From Urechis unicinctus (taxonomy: Eukaryota > Annelida > Polychaeta > Xenopneusta > Urechidae), in NCBI GenBank assembly GCA_034190875.2, contig CM067354.1, forward strand, positions 74,553,466-74,617,465: a DNA stretch of 64,000 nucleotides, read 5' to 3'. The notes beneath the pieces are model-generated. The model made no database searches, was not told where the DNA came from, and saw nothing but the letters and a program-made list of their open reading frames with translations. Positions 52,288 to 64,000 of the stretch are shown piece after piece (position 1 is the stretch's first letter; every line of letters begins with the position of its first letter). The position numbers and the translations under genes were made by a program.

Positions 52288-53252
52288 TGCGGATGCTGAT
52301 GATGTTTGATGCGATGTATTGCTGAAATAGAAGGTAGAAAATATTGGAAGCTTGCCAGTCATACCATCATCAACAGGCATGTTATAACTCAGAAAGTTTC
52401 GTTCCAATACAGGGAGCAAGTATTGTCAAAGTTATCCGAATTCGCAGGAGAAGACTAGCTGCACAGTCAGACATTCCAAGCCAGACCACGCGTTTCGCCC
52501 GTTATATATGTTACAAACTGATAGTGAAATAGCAGGTGTGAATGTAAAACAACACATCAATCAGTCATCTTGGCAGGCACTGTGAATACCGAGTAAGCAC
52601 ACGTGGACTGGATGGTCTAAGATATTGACATGTTGTTCGTGAGCTGTACATTTAATCATATGGTGGCGTATGCTTGCGGTTGGACGAACTACTGAACTGC
52701 GTACAAGAAGCAACGAGCTATAAGGTCTATCAATAAAAGCGGATAAAAGAGGTGCAATTAATCTTCATCCGTGCGCCGATATCCACACGATGATCAAAGA
52801 GACTTAATACATCAGAAAAGGGCAGATATCCGTTAGCAGACCGAGGAGAAATTCGTAAGAGATAATTTAGAAAGTCACTAGATCAGCTTATTGGGTTACT
52901 GTGAAAATAATGTCCATTAGTGTCTTGCCGTAATTTAGTTATTGATTAACATAAAGGCTTTTAGCCTCATTTTCAATCAGATAGGTACAAAGCTTCAGCC
53001 TATAATGTCGTCACGGTGCATCAAGCAATGGCAAATACAATGTTAGATAAGCATAATATTATGTATATGAAGTGCATGTTGTCACAGCTTCAACGTCGCG
53101 GATAGATGTCGCTATACCAAGTACTCATTGTAATGTTGCCAACGTATAACAAACAATAATTGTACCAGTGCTTGGTGAATCTACACCTCCATTCTACATG
53201 TAGCATTATTAAGCGACAGGCTAATTATCGAATACACATCACGATTTTATTC

Positions 53253-53266
53253 GCTTGCCGGCGAGC
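53253..53266. other. GC-rich palindrome in U (C2), one mismatch
   Basis: gcttgccggcgagc: one base breaks the symmetry. Confidence 0.8.
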
Positions 53267-54539
53267 CCAATCGTCAGTCATACTTAAGCATTATTTCTTA
53301 TGTCTACTGGTGTGGCTGTTTTAGAAAAAAAAGAATTGGCTGAAATATGACTTCTGTGACAAATCTCCAAACGAGCGCATGTAAAATCAATAATTGACAA
53401 AAAAGGTTATCAACAACCGACCGGTACAGGCTTCTACGTAGCTCTTCAATAAACGTGGCTTTTCACTACAAACTTTTACTGGACTATATCGCATATAAAT
53501 GTTCTATCTTGTATGATTCATGTAGTGTACGGTGGCAAAAAAGATCCACAAATATATTTTGTCAGCATACAAAGTTTACGTGTGTAAATGTTATGAGTTG
53601 ACTGTATGTGTAGATTTTCAAAATATCCCCGCAACCTGTTTACCTGAAAGGGAATAAAAGGAAACTACCTCGCATTGCAAATATGCAAATATGTAAGCAG
53701 TATATTCCAACAGCCGGGTCTTTTAAATAAGCGTTCCCAATGTAGCCAATGAAAAGTGATATGAATAGCCTATTCAAAATGCAGTCTAAATGCAGTGTCG
53801 TTAAAACTTTCGCTTACCTTATATATATCGCATATCCCCAATTGCTCTGTTTGCGCAAATGTGCAATGGTAATACATCCAGGGGTTCTACAGCTAGCACA
53901 TATCAATTTGTGACTTCTGTTAGACAGCCATAAGGCATTCACTTCCACTGTTGTAACTATGAGTCGGCGTGATAATGGCTGTTGGGTAAAATAAAGTATT
54001 AATCCAACCGTGATATGAAGTTTTCAGTAAAATATTGGCTTGTTATATGTACCACAAAGTGTACCAGCTAAGCCGCCTATTCAACGTACATTTTTGACAA
54101 ACTTCAAAAAAACCCAAATCGCACACAATGTTATTTCGCATTGATAGTTAGATATTTATTGGCCACATACACATACATGCAAAACAACATTCACAGGTTA
54201 TATACTGGAATAGCAACAATATAAGTTGATGCATAATAAAAATATAGATTATGAAGCAGAAGGCTATCAATTTGTATGCAAACAGCGTTCCGCACTGGAA
54301 TTATTATGTTAATGTGTTTCAATACATTACTACTAGAACACATCAAAGCTTCATCGTCATACAGCCACCAGAGACGAAATGTTGTTAATGACTAAAAGTG
54401 CTAATCGTTCATTTTGAAACAAACATCGCTGCAACTAATGTGTACATAATAGTGGTGCTTTTGCAGCCTTATGCAACGTACAGCCAGCACAGGAGGCTTT
54501 TATCTTCCTGAGCTAGATTTCCCATCATCCACGTTGTTG

Positions 54540-56298
<1,759 letters not shown>

Positions 56299-57384
56299 GA
56301 ATGTTACTGAGAAAAATTGCAAACGCAGATGACAAATAAGAAAGTAGATCAAATGTTTTATTTACTGTTAACTTGACTTTAGTATAGAGGTTTATTTTGA
56401 GAATAAAATGCCCGTTGTTTAACAAATATAGAGGACGTTCCAATCGCTTTTTTTGGGATATTGTCTACCTTGGTCATAATAATTTGATTGCGTGTGATTG
56501 TTCTAAAATAGAATGGCCGATCTATGCGAGTGTCAATCATACTATAATATAGCACTATACATTACAATTACATTGCAGTTCCAACCGACAAATATATCTA
56601 TTTTGATCCTCATCATCTACTTTTGATCGTGAGTGAATATTCATATGGCAGTCATTTTGTGTTGGCGGACAGATGCGGTGAAATGCCTACTAAAATGAAT
56701 TGGGCATAGGGTACAGCAATAAGTGCTCAAGAAATTCTAGAAGTCTTCTGCTACGGGTCCAAATTCATATTGTGCTTTGGGTGACTTAATTTATCCAGAA
56801 ATGTCAAATATCCATTAGGTGACTGCATTAGAGCTCGTGAGTTATACTTCAGAAAGTCACTAGAACGACCTTATTCGGTTTCTGCAAGAAAATTGTCCAG
56901 TAGCGACTTAGTGATGTGGTTATCTCTTATGAAGCAGGGATGTTAGCGTCAATCGAATCCAAGAGGTAAAGAAAACATTGGCAATAAAGTGCATTAAATC
57001 TAACAATTGCAAATGATAATGAGTCGTGAGATATAGATGGCAACCACCTGAAAAGAACGTAACCTGTATAACCTGGCTCGAAAAAGATCATGTATTGATG
57101 CCAATGGATTGATAATACATTAACGTAACATCTCGGGACAAAACCTTGCTCCACGCTGAAAGCAAACATATATGCCACACTGTCCCTGATATTAAGTGTA
57201 GGTTAACAACGTCATGATTACTGTCTATTTCTTACAACACTGATGATTGCGTTTATGCTAATCAAAATGTCTGATAAATACTACGGAAGCTCCTTGGTGC
57301 CACGTGAACAAGGTGCGAATTAGTTTTATTATTTGGCGGCCGCCACATAACTGTCGGGCTTGTCCAACAGTAGACATACCAACT

Positions 57385-58040
57385 CGTCACCGATGAACTA
57401 TTTGAAAGTACTGGTGATGATTCTGGTGTAGTTCAGTTTGGCCTGCTGCCACATTTTAATGGTGATGATAATGACTGAGCCTTAAATAACACATGCCATT
57501 CGTTCTTGAAATAATGGTGCATCTCAGACTTGTTTGGTTGCCACTTGATAGGATTCCTCTCACACCAGGAGAATTCCCAAACCTATTACGCCAAGTTTGC
57601 CATCAACATGCTGAAGGAAGAGATGGGCCCCCAGAGGTAGCCGAAAATAGCGGAGCTGTAATGCGTGTCGCCCTGAAATGACTGAATTGGAATGGATGGG
57701 AGTCGTGTGCGTAATAAAAATAGGGTTCATCTAAGAGGGAACATTCCCAATTAAACTGGCTCAGCAACCTTGACCTACTCAGGTCATTTCTCCAGTTCGT
57801 TCCAGGCATGGATAAAGCAATAATGGATCTTAAGGATCTTACAGCGGTCGACGACGATTTACTGGGCTGATTGCCTTTATATGGTACTGCAGAGCTCGGC
57901 TTGCAGGAAGACTTACATGCGTACTATGCAAAGCTACAGCCCTGCACAAATCAAGTGCTGAAATATCTAACATTCCCTAAACAAATGTCGCAATTGATAA
58001 TACAGCATTTTCAACACTGAAAGCCTGAATAGTTCTAGTA
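57385..58040 (+). pseudogene. HECT-domain (G2E3-like) relic, unit D (longest N-terminal part)
   Basis: This copy extends further upstream. Frame 57,387-57,479 encodes a clean acidic stretch (TDELFESTGDDSGVVQF) ending at a TGA. Frame 57,493-57,681 is open for 62 codons (PLDRIPLTPGEF, then EVAENSGAVMR). The FW and RHD blocks are deleted here. TELEWMGVV and FPIKLAQQ follow from about 57,681. The upstream acidic stretch is absent from A and B. Together the copies suggest an ancestral exon of several hundred bases. No copy is functional. Confidence 0.5.
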
Positions 58041-58449
58041 AAGATTGTCACACATATTGAACATATATAATAAGTTTTGTTGAGTTATTGCTGACAGCGA
58101 TTGTGCCATTGTTCACGAAGCAAAAACAAAAGATATTGCAGCATATCGTTTAACTAAAGCGAACATGTTAAACAGAAGGGTTGTATTGTCATCATGATGT
58201 CGGTATGTGAAAAAGCTTGGTCTCTGTAATCAGATTTCGAGTTAATGACGGACGTAAAAGGTGAATTGATTCGTCGTTTACACGATCACCTCAGGCTGCT
58301 AATGGATATTCATTACATTACAAGTCCATTAACATCTTTCAGTACATCCCAAGCAGCCATTGATATTGTCTATTTGGTTTATCGTCCGCAATTGAATGCA
58401 TGAAACGAAGTTAAACTACCAGAAAAACAATAATCTTTTTGGGTTTGGT

Positions 58450-58661
58450 AGTGGTGAAACTTTAAAATCTATGGCTTGAGTTTGGGTGTATTTTATGCAT
58501 AACCAAACCATGAAGCATCAGTGCAACATAACTGTATATATGCTGTAGCAATGCTACGTTCCCGATCACGTATATGTCGATGCTGGACCTTAAGTTTCAA
58601 AGATACTTGCTGATGGCGCCTTATGCTCAGCGCGAATCATCCTGGCATTAGTCTGAGAGTG
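58450..58661 (+). pseudogene. Membrane-protein relic R, truncated (D, first copy)
   Basis: Follows the A1 copy up to the point equivalent to 9,140, then is cut by the deletion junction at 58,662. Confidence 0.4.
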
Positions 58662-58773
58662 TTGACAGACAAGCAAGATAAATGTGAAGCTCAAGTACGC
58701 CATCCAGTGAGATATAACTAGGATATACTCTTGTCCTCATATTGGTCTTTGTGCCTGTGTGCTTTCTCTGTAG

Positions 58774-58888
58774 CTTGGGTCAGGCATCCATGTATCCATT
58801 CATTAATGATATATGTCCATGCCATCTGTCCTATTTATTCCAGCAAGACCATCAGGTTACCTTTGTGATTGATTACCATGAGCAATGA
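58774..58888 (+). pseudogene. Exon 2 of the spliced relic, donor deleted (D)
   Basis: The 115-base exon has an intact acceptor (ctctgtag|c) and an open frame ending at the same TGA. The upstream exon and donor are gone because the 58,662 deletion joins type-1 sequence to the middle of the intron. Confidence 0.5.
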
Positions 58889-60527
58889 TATAAATACAGT
58901 TCTTGAATCTGGACTTATCGACGTCGCCAAAAATTATGCTCTCTTACTGGTGTTGTTAATCTATTCAATATTCTCTGACGCACCAGACCATTAATAAAGT
59001 TATTGCAATGCATGTCATAGTTTTATTTAGGATAACAGCATCTAACTGAACACATCATAAGCTGCAGGAAGTATGTAATAGGTTTTTCTTATTAAAATGA
59101 AGTTATATGGCCACATTATTACTACATCTTTATACAGCTGTGTGCCATAAGCCACTGCCTGTTGTTATAACATATGCATAAGCTGGTCAAAACGACATTG
59201 GTGATACTTTAAAGACATTATGTTACGTGCCAAATGTTGTCTTAATGACCTGTAGCGTTTCGATGAATGGTAACACAATGGTGCTTTTAGCGATGACCAC
59301 ATAGGGAAGAGAGTGTGATAGATATTCATTACGAACATAATGTAAGAGGTTAAGGGGATGATTACAACAGCAATGCTCTCCTTTAGTGGTTGACCAAAGC
59401 CAATGTGAGTGTAGGACAATGCAGTGCTTTAATTACCAAGCCAACTATATGCAATTCATATTGTATGGAATATATATACGACTCACTAGACAAATAACAC
59501 AGGCACAAGTCCCTTTTCAATCTTCATAACCGCTACACGTTCTGATGGGTGGAATAACAGCTCTGAGTTAGCTCGGTACATTGGGGCTTGCTTGCATATC
59601 AATAATGCTCAGTGCCCGTTAAGCATTTTGTTTCTCGGTGCTCAGAATACATCCAAATGGCCGCTATAAAATACGATTATTACAAACACCCGCACCCTAT
59701 AATTTGTAAGGGTATCATACATAAGGACCATGAAGAAATCTCATCGCAGGTGTAACAAATTGGAAGCGGCCGCCTGGTCACATCGTGGGAAAATCAGATT
59801 TGCTGTCCAACAATCGATGTTGCTCTCGCAAAACAGCGGTCGTGATGATTTGGGTTTTGGGTGAACTGAATCGTAGATGTTTACGGTTGAAATCGTCACG
59901 TGGACAAAGTGCAGTGAAGCGAGCTTATCGATCGAGAAATGATATACCAAAGATAGTACTCTGTAACTCTGCTGATTATCTTTGGCACAATGGGGTTCGC
60001 TTATGATATATTTCGTCGCTGCTCATGAAACACATAAAACAGAGCCTTACAGCTTATTCCGCGTTGAACATTCCCTCGTTATTATTTGTAAGGATATCAA
60101 ACGGACAAGAAAAAAAATCGCATCGCTGTTAGTATCTATTGGAAATGGATTCCCGGTCACATCATTGGAGCCTCAAGAACAATTGCCGAACCATTTATGC
60201 TACAGTCGTGATATATGCCCGAGACATGTCATAGCTGGTGAGGCGAATGTGGCACTAATGCTCAATGCTCGTCTTCAATCTGCTCAGTTTGGTTATACTT
60301 AAAGGCCGCTCTTTCTTTGCTTTAATAAATTAAATATATATTATCTCGGCATATTGCTTGTTGTACCAATGTTTAACAAGCTACTGTCGTAATACGGGAA
60401 TTAGTAGGTTGGCTCACTGGACACAAAATTCCCTTACTAACTTCCTCAGTGTACCTGCAAAAGTAATTATCTTGGTACAATGGTGTCTGCGTAGATTGAC
60501 GTGTTGGGATACTTAATATCTAAGTGA

Positions 60528-60710
60528 TTGCTATCATGGCAAGTTGATCATAATGACCGAAATGAACCGCAGTCTACATCTGTAGGTATGACAATGATTC
60601 AGTTCGTCGCAAATATGCACTGGTGGTTTGTAGTAATCTGTTTAATCCGTGGTAGCAGCATCAGTTCGTATTTGTCTGATTATCTAGCAGGTTGGACAAT
60701 TGTTCTTTAG
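60528..60710 (+). pseudogene. Frame-conserved hydrophobic ORF relic (D)
   Basis: 60 codons, with substitutions in the hydrophobic stretch (NMHWWFVVICLI). The frame stops earlier (TAG) than in B. Confidence 0.35.
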
Positions 60711-61861
60711 ATCGACATTTACTTCTCACTATTGGAAACTAATTTTGCGTGTTATGGGTTATTATTTTGTGTGGGCCAAATATGAATGATATGAATACTA
60801 TTGGCTTGGCATAATTGCGAAAAAAAGCCTGGTTGTATACGTTCAACCATTGCAATATCTCTGATAATAAGAGTTTTTACCCAGTATTCACATAAATTAA
60901 TCGGTTATGGTATAAACCACCATCAAGATCGGGCAAAATATGAACGTTGTCTATATTGTCGCTTATCAGGTGATATTGTTACAAATGAATAGATTAGGTA
61001 TTCCATCATCTCGTTAAAACTTCGATTGTCAAAGATTGTCAAAGGTATATTACATTGCCGTGTATTATGCACTGATAGAGTTATCTAAGTTTCTGTAGAC
61101 TTTGGGCTGCCACAAAAGTCGACAGTTAACAATGCATGTCGCTTTGCAATATTCATTCGAATTATTACGCCACCGTTAAGCACGATTGTAATGCCGTTAA
61201 CTGCGTCATCACAGGTCACTAATGGATATTCTCTCCGCAACGAGAGCATTTGTTTAACACAGTGCATACTTAGCGTGATTTAACTCAGGATTAACTCATG
61301 GAACACAGCAAATGTATATTTAGAGTCGAATACTGAAGACAATAGATAGTATTTAAGTACCCTTGTTATGTGATGCGTTGACATATATGGTGTCGAGTTC
61401 ACAATAATAGCATGCCATTGCTAATGTCTTGATACACTAATCTGTTATTATTGCCTGCGACTCAGTGAATTATCTTGTGCCCCATGCGGCAACAGTAGGT
61501 AATCATAACTTGGAAACGATGCGTCGTTCATTTGAGATAAACAAATGTTTAAAAGAATCGAATAAATTATAGTTAGATATTGTAACATATATTTTGCATT
61601 TTGCTCAACTTTCTTGAAATTATCAAACAGTCGTGATTTAATAATTTGATATACATGGCAAATGAATCAGATATGATATACATAGCTTGATGGGTTAATG
61701 AGGAGAGAGGGAGTCATGGGAATAGTCTCGTTTACTTTCCATTGAGAAAATGTGTGTAATGTTACCATACTGGATTGCGCAAACAATGCCTAATGCTATT
61801 ACGGGCATTTATAGACTCAATGGAACTAGTTATGCTACATAAATATCGTAAATATATAATG

Positions 61862-61936
61862 TGTGGCGGCAGTTGTCGAGTGGTAACGTTCCATGCATAG
61901 CTTTGAACCCTGGAGGCTCAACATTGTACTCTTAGC
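61862..61936 (+). mobile_element. SINE-like insert, family 1 (D)
   Basis: Best preserved of the ancestral copies: gcagttgtcgagtgg, then tttgaaccctggaggctc, then attgtactcttagc. The latter matches attgtacttttagcc of the private C1 copy. Confidence 0.5.
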
Positions 61937-62159
61937 AAATGGAACACTGTACAGTTCTCATTAGATAAATATACGCTTTTACAGGGCGCCATCACCAGCA
62001 TGATACCTGGTGCATTCGGTTAGCCAAGGGTCCAGTTGTTCATCACCTACCGTATCACATTGTCATTATGCGCTTATCTGCTGCAAATTGGTACTACAAA
62101 ATTTTCAACGCTAAAGGCTAAAATGTTCAATTGAAGATTGTCACACAGCTCCAGTGATT

Positions 62160-62313
62160 CACATTCATAGTTGTCAATGTATGGTTAGTACATTTTATTT
62201 TGCCCATCATGTTTCTTTTGTTGCATGGACATTACCCAACTATTGACATAAACATTATTGTAAATTTTATTCTGTGCATGCTTAATGTTGTTTAATTTTT
62301 CAAAAAATGTCAC
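62160..62313 (+). pseudogene. Second hydrophobic relic upstream of R (D)
   Basis: Counterpart of 50,431-50,670 with the hydrophobic frame and terminal TAA preserved. Confidence 0.3.
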
Positions 62314-62490
62314 GTAAGTCAAGTTTCACAATTATAATAAGGATGCTGCTGCTCTGTATAGGACATTTACAGCATGATGATGATGTATTCATCCATAGCT
62401 GAGTGGTGCAACAATCGGCCAGTATTCATAAAATTATTTCGCCATAATGTCATCAGCCGTAAACGCTAATTAGTCAAAAGCTTCTTGAGA

Positions 62491-62580
62491 GCAGGCGTCT
62501 TGGTGGCCCAGTTAGTTAGGGTACTGTGTTTTTATGACGACGATGGCTCGTTCATACTGCGTCGTTGTTCACGTTGCAAT
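62491..62580 (+). mobile_element. SINE-like insert, family 2 (D)
   Basis: Clearest A-box-like head: cttggtggcccagttagtta. Downstream ggctcgttcatactgc may be a decayed B box. Confidence 0.38.
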
Positions 62581-62639
62581 GATAGAATGATTTTGGTAAG
62601 TGACAGGCTAGTGCACTATTGTTCAATCCAGCGATATAA

Positions 62640-63115
62640 ATGCGTAATGCCGCGATATTCCTGTGCTACGACTGCTGAGTGTAATATATCTCTTCATACT
62701 GGCACTTTGTTGATCCACGTTTAATGGGATCAATTACTTTTTGGCTCCGGTAGCGGTGGCTGTACTTTTCCTGGTTGGAGTTTTTATGTATTTGATGCAT
62801 AACCACACCATGAAGCATCACTGCAAAATAACCTTATCTTCCGTTTATGTCGATGCTGGACCTAACGTTCTACAGATAATTGCTGATGATGCCTTATACA
62901 CAGCGCCAATCATGATGGCATTATCCCGAAAAATAACAATAATAGTCGGTTTGAATTGCTTTACATGCTATGATTTATAGAGGCTAGTTCAATTTGTCGC
63001 TACTTTATCAAAACTCATTTTAATCCACATAGGTGTCGCTGATTGTCCTAAGTGTTCTATTTACAGGGATTCTAGTCATTCCTTCAAAAGCCCATATTCG
63101 AGTTTACTGCATTAA
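62640..63115 (+). pseudogene. Decayed C-terminal membrane-protein relic R (D, best frame)
   Basis: Frame 62,741-62,980 is open for 79 codons: a membrane segment (APVAVAVLFLVGVFMYLM), a basic His-rich stretch, VYVDAGPNVLQIIADDALY, then MMALSRKITIIVG. The later part shifts frame and ends ...DSSHSFKSPYSSLLH with a stop at the same place as in C2 and A2. Combined over copies this gives a Cys-containing loop, a helix with proline near its start, a long loop, two further helices and a short tail, so I infer the C-terminal half of a multi-pass membrane protein. A rhodopsin-like GPCR (helices 5-7) is the leading guess, but DRY and NPxxY cannot be shown. Lesions differ between copies, so decay continued after duplication. 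Confidence 0.42.
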
Positions 63116-63124
63116 TGAACATTG

Positions 63125-64000
63125 ATGGACTCAGCCGTCGGCTTCGACGGATCTCCTTCCTTGCTGCCTCGTAGTGATGATGAGGATGAATGTGTCTACG
63201 ATGACTGTCAAGGCCGATCATGGACCGACATCTCCTCTGGAAGCCAGGGAAGACAAAGTCGTCGTCTGGTGGCGCTAGGTTTACGGCTGCTGAGTGCCGT
63301 GCTCTCCTCCTCTCTGTCTTCCGCTCCGTGCGGTGTTGCTCGAAGTACGTCAGGCCGTCGTGGCAGGTCTTTCGCCACAAAGCTCAGATTCTGGTGTGTC
63401 TTTCCCAGGTGGCAGAGCCGATGTTACCGAAGTTCAGTGTCGCCTTAAGGACGTCTTTGTACCTCTTGTATTAGCCGTAGAATAGAGCCTTTGGTATTCT
63501 ACTGCCTTCCATACGCACCACGTGACCTGACCAGCGTAGCTGGGCCTTCTAAAAGGAGGGCCTCAATCCCAGCGACGCCGCACCTCTCTAGTGCCTCTGT
63601 GTCCGGTCCAGCCTCCCCACGTGCTGCCGGTACCACGTCGACCACTCGCATCCGTACAGCAGCGAGGTTAGAACAGCAGCACGATAGACGCCAACCTTTG
63701 GGCGGAGCCTGATGCCACGATCCGACCGCAGCTTATGCTGTAGACGTCCAAAGTTGGCACTGGCTTTACCGATGCGTGATGTTGTTTCGTCGTCAAACTA
63801 GGTGTTCTGCAAGATCAGGCCTCCCGGGTAGCAGAACTTGTCTACAACCTTAAGCTGCACGCCTCCAATCGTGTTAACAGGGTTCCGGTAGGGAGGGGGG
63901 GGGCTATGGATCGGGGCTGGAATAGCGTCTCTGGCTTCTTTATATTGATGGTCAACCCATAGCGGGGAGCGGCTCCCGATAAGTTGTCGACAGAGCTTTG
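63125..64000 (-). mobile_element. 3' end of an APE-type non-LTR retrotransposon, decayed
   Basis: On the minus strand (reading from 64,000 down) the translation runs through the C-terminal part of a reverse transcriptase ORF: YGLTINIKKPETLFQP, VQLKVVDKFCYPGG, then SRIGKASANFGRLQ, VYRAAVLTSLLYGCE, LRWSGHVVRMEGSRIPKALF, YKRYKDVLKATL, and a tail (RSMIGLDSHRRH) that matches the CxxC..RIGL.SH.RTH zinc finger ending many such elements. The first Cys pair of the finger is lost. At least four in-frame stops and a frameshift in the poly-G run near 63,892 show it is dead. It is GC-rich compared with the array, interrupts relic R at 63,124 and continues beyond the window. I cannot settle the clade. Confidence 0.85.

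Larger units (their letters stand above)
34622..53717 (+). repeat. Giant tandem repeat unit C, more diverged
   Basis: Bases 34,622-36,026 follow A and B closely. At 36,027 the sequence jumps from the equivalent of A 1,420 to A 3,629 (a 2.2-kb deletion), and similarity then drops visibly. Homology to A continues in patches: 36,630-36,850, 38,050-38,400, 39,770-42,300, 43,100-43,600, 43,600-44,630, and then monomer C2 from 44,698. C2 (about 9.0 kb) is the most complete type-2 monomer. It keeps a segment at 44,920-45,240 that A and B have lost at both equivalent places, which shows that the S pieces of A1 and A2 are different parts of one ancestral start region. Unit C carries its own insertions, listed separately. 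Confidence 0.87.
44698..53717 (+). repeat. Type-2 monomer C2 (most complete)
   Basis: This monomer of about 9.0 kb contains, in order, S1, a segment lost elsewhere (44,920-45,240), S2, the spliced relic, a C2-only insert (46,880-47,395), the local duplication, a degraded CT tract, the hydrophobic ORF relic, both SINE-like inserts, the second hydrophobic relic (50,431), relic R (51,020), a solo LTR (51,919) and U with a palindrome at 53,253. It is the best template for reconstructing the ancestral monomer order. Confidence 0.75.

Overview
This window is animal (metazoan) nuclear DNA. It is AT-rich and contains no intact gene that I can support. Four lines of evidence point to an animal, most likely an invertebrate: pieces of two different non-LTR retrotransposons, tRNA-derived SINE-like inserts, an LTR retrotransposon footprint with a perfect target-site duplication, and decayed exons with GT..AG splice sites. 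Some of the decayed exons resemble animal protein families: a G2E3-like HECT ubiquitin ligase domain, an olfactomedin-like domain and a multi-pass membrane protein. I cannot name the species, and the window may come from a mollusc, lancelet, flatworm or another lineage.

The dominant structure is a giant nested tandem array. A unit of about 16.5-19 kb repeats three times head to tail: A = 1-18,124, B = 18,125-34,621, C = 34,622 to about 53,717. A fourth, rearranged unit D runs from about 53,718 to 63,124, where a GC-richer non-LTR retrotransposon begins and continues off the right edge. Each unit is a dimer of two related monomers of roughly 6-10 kb. Both monomer types share their ends (called S at the start and R/U at the end here) and differ in the middle. 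The type-1 middle (for example 1,400-8,490) carries an olfactomedin-like relic on the minus strand, a (TA)n tract and a HECT-domain relic. The type-2 middle (for example 10,800-15,150) carries a spliced two-exon relic, a (CT)n tract, a short hydrophobic frame-conserved ORF and SINE-like inserts. The R segment after both middles carries the decayed C-terminal part of a membrane protein, possibly a rhodopsin-like GPCR. A and B are nearly identical. C is close to them for its first 1.4 kb and then clearly more diverged. D and the second half of C share sequence states that A and B lack.

The units differ mostly by clean deletions of 0.2-2.2 kb (seen at about 5,990, 18,774, 32,860, 36,027, 58,662 and 60,270) and by lineage-specific insertions: a solo LTR at 51,919-52,287, a CR1/L2-like 5' fragment within 42,549-43,102, a SINE at 36,851, a 0.5-kb insert at 46,880 and a 1.4-kb unknown block at 54,540. 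The most economical reading is an old tandemly duplicated gene-bearing segment that died and kept amplifying as a dimeric higher-order repeat, then was trimmed by deletion and invaded by retroelements. The gene relics do not form a working pathway. They are passengers in the repeat.
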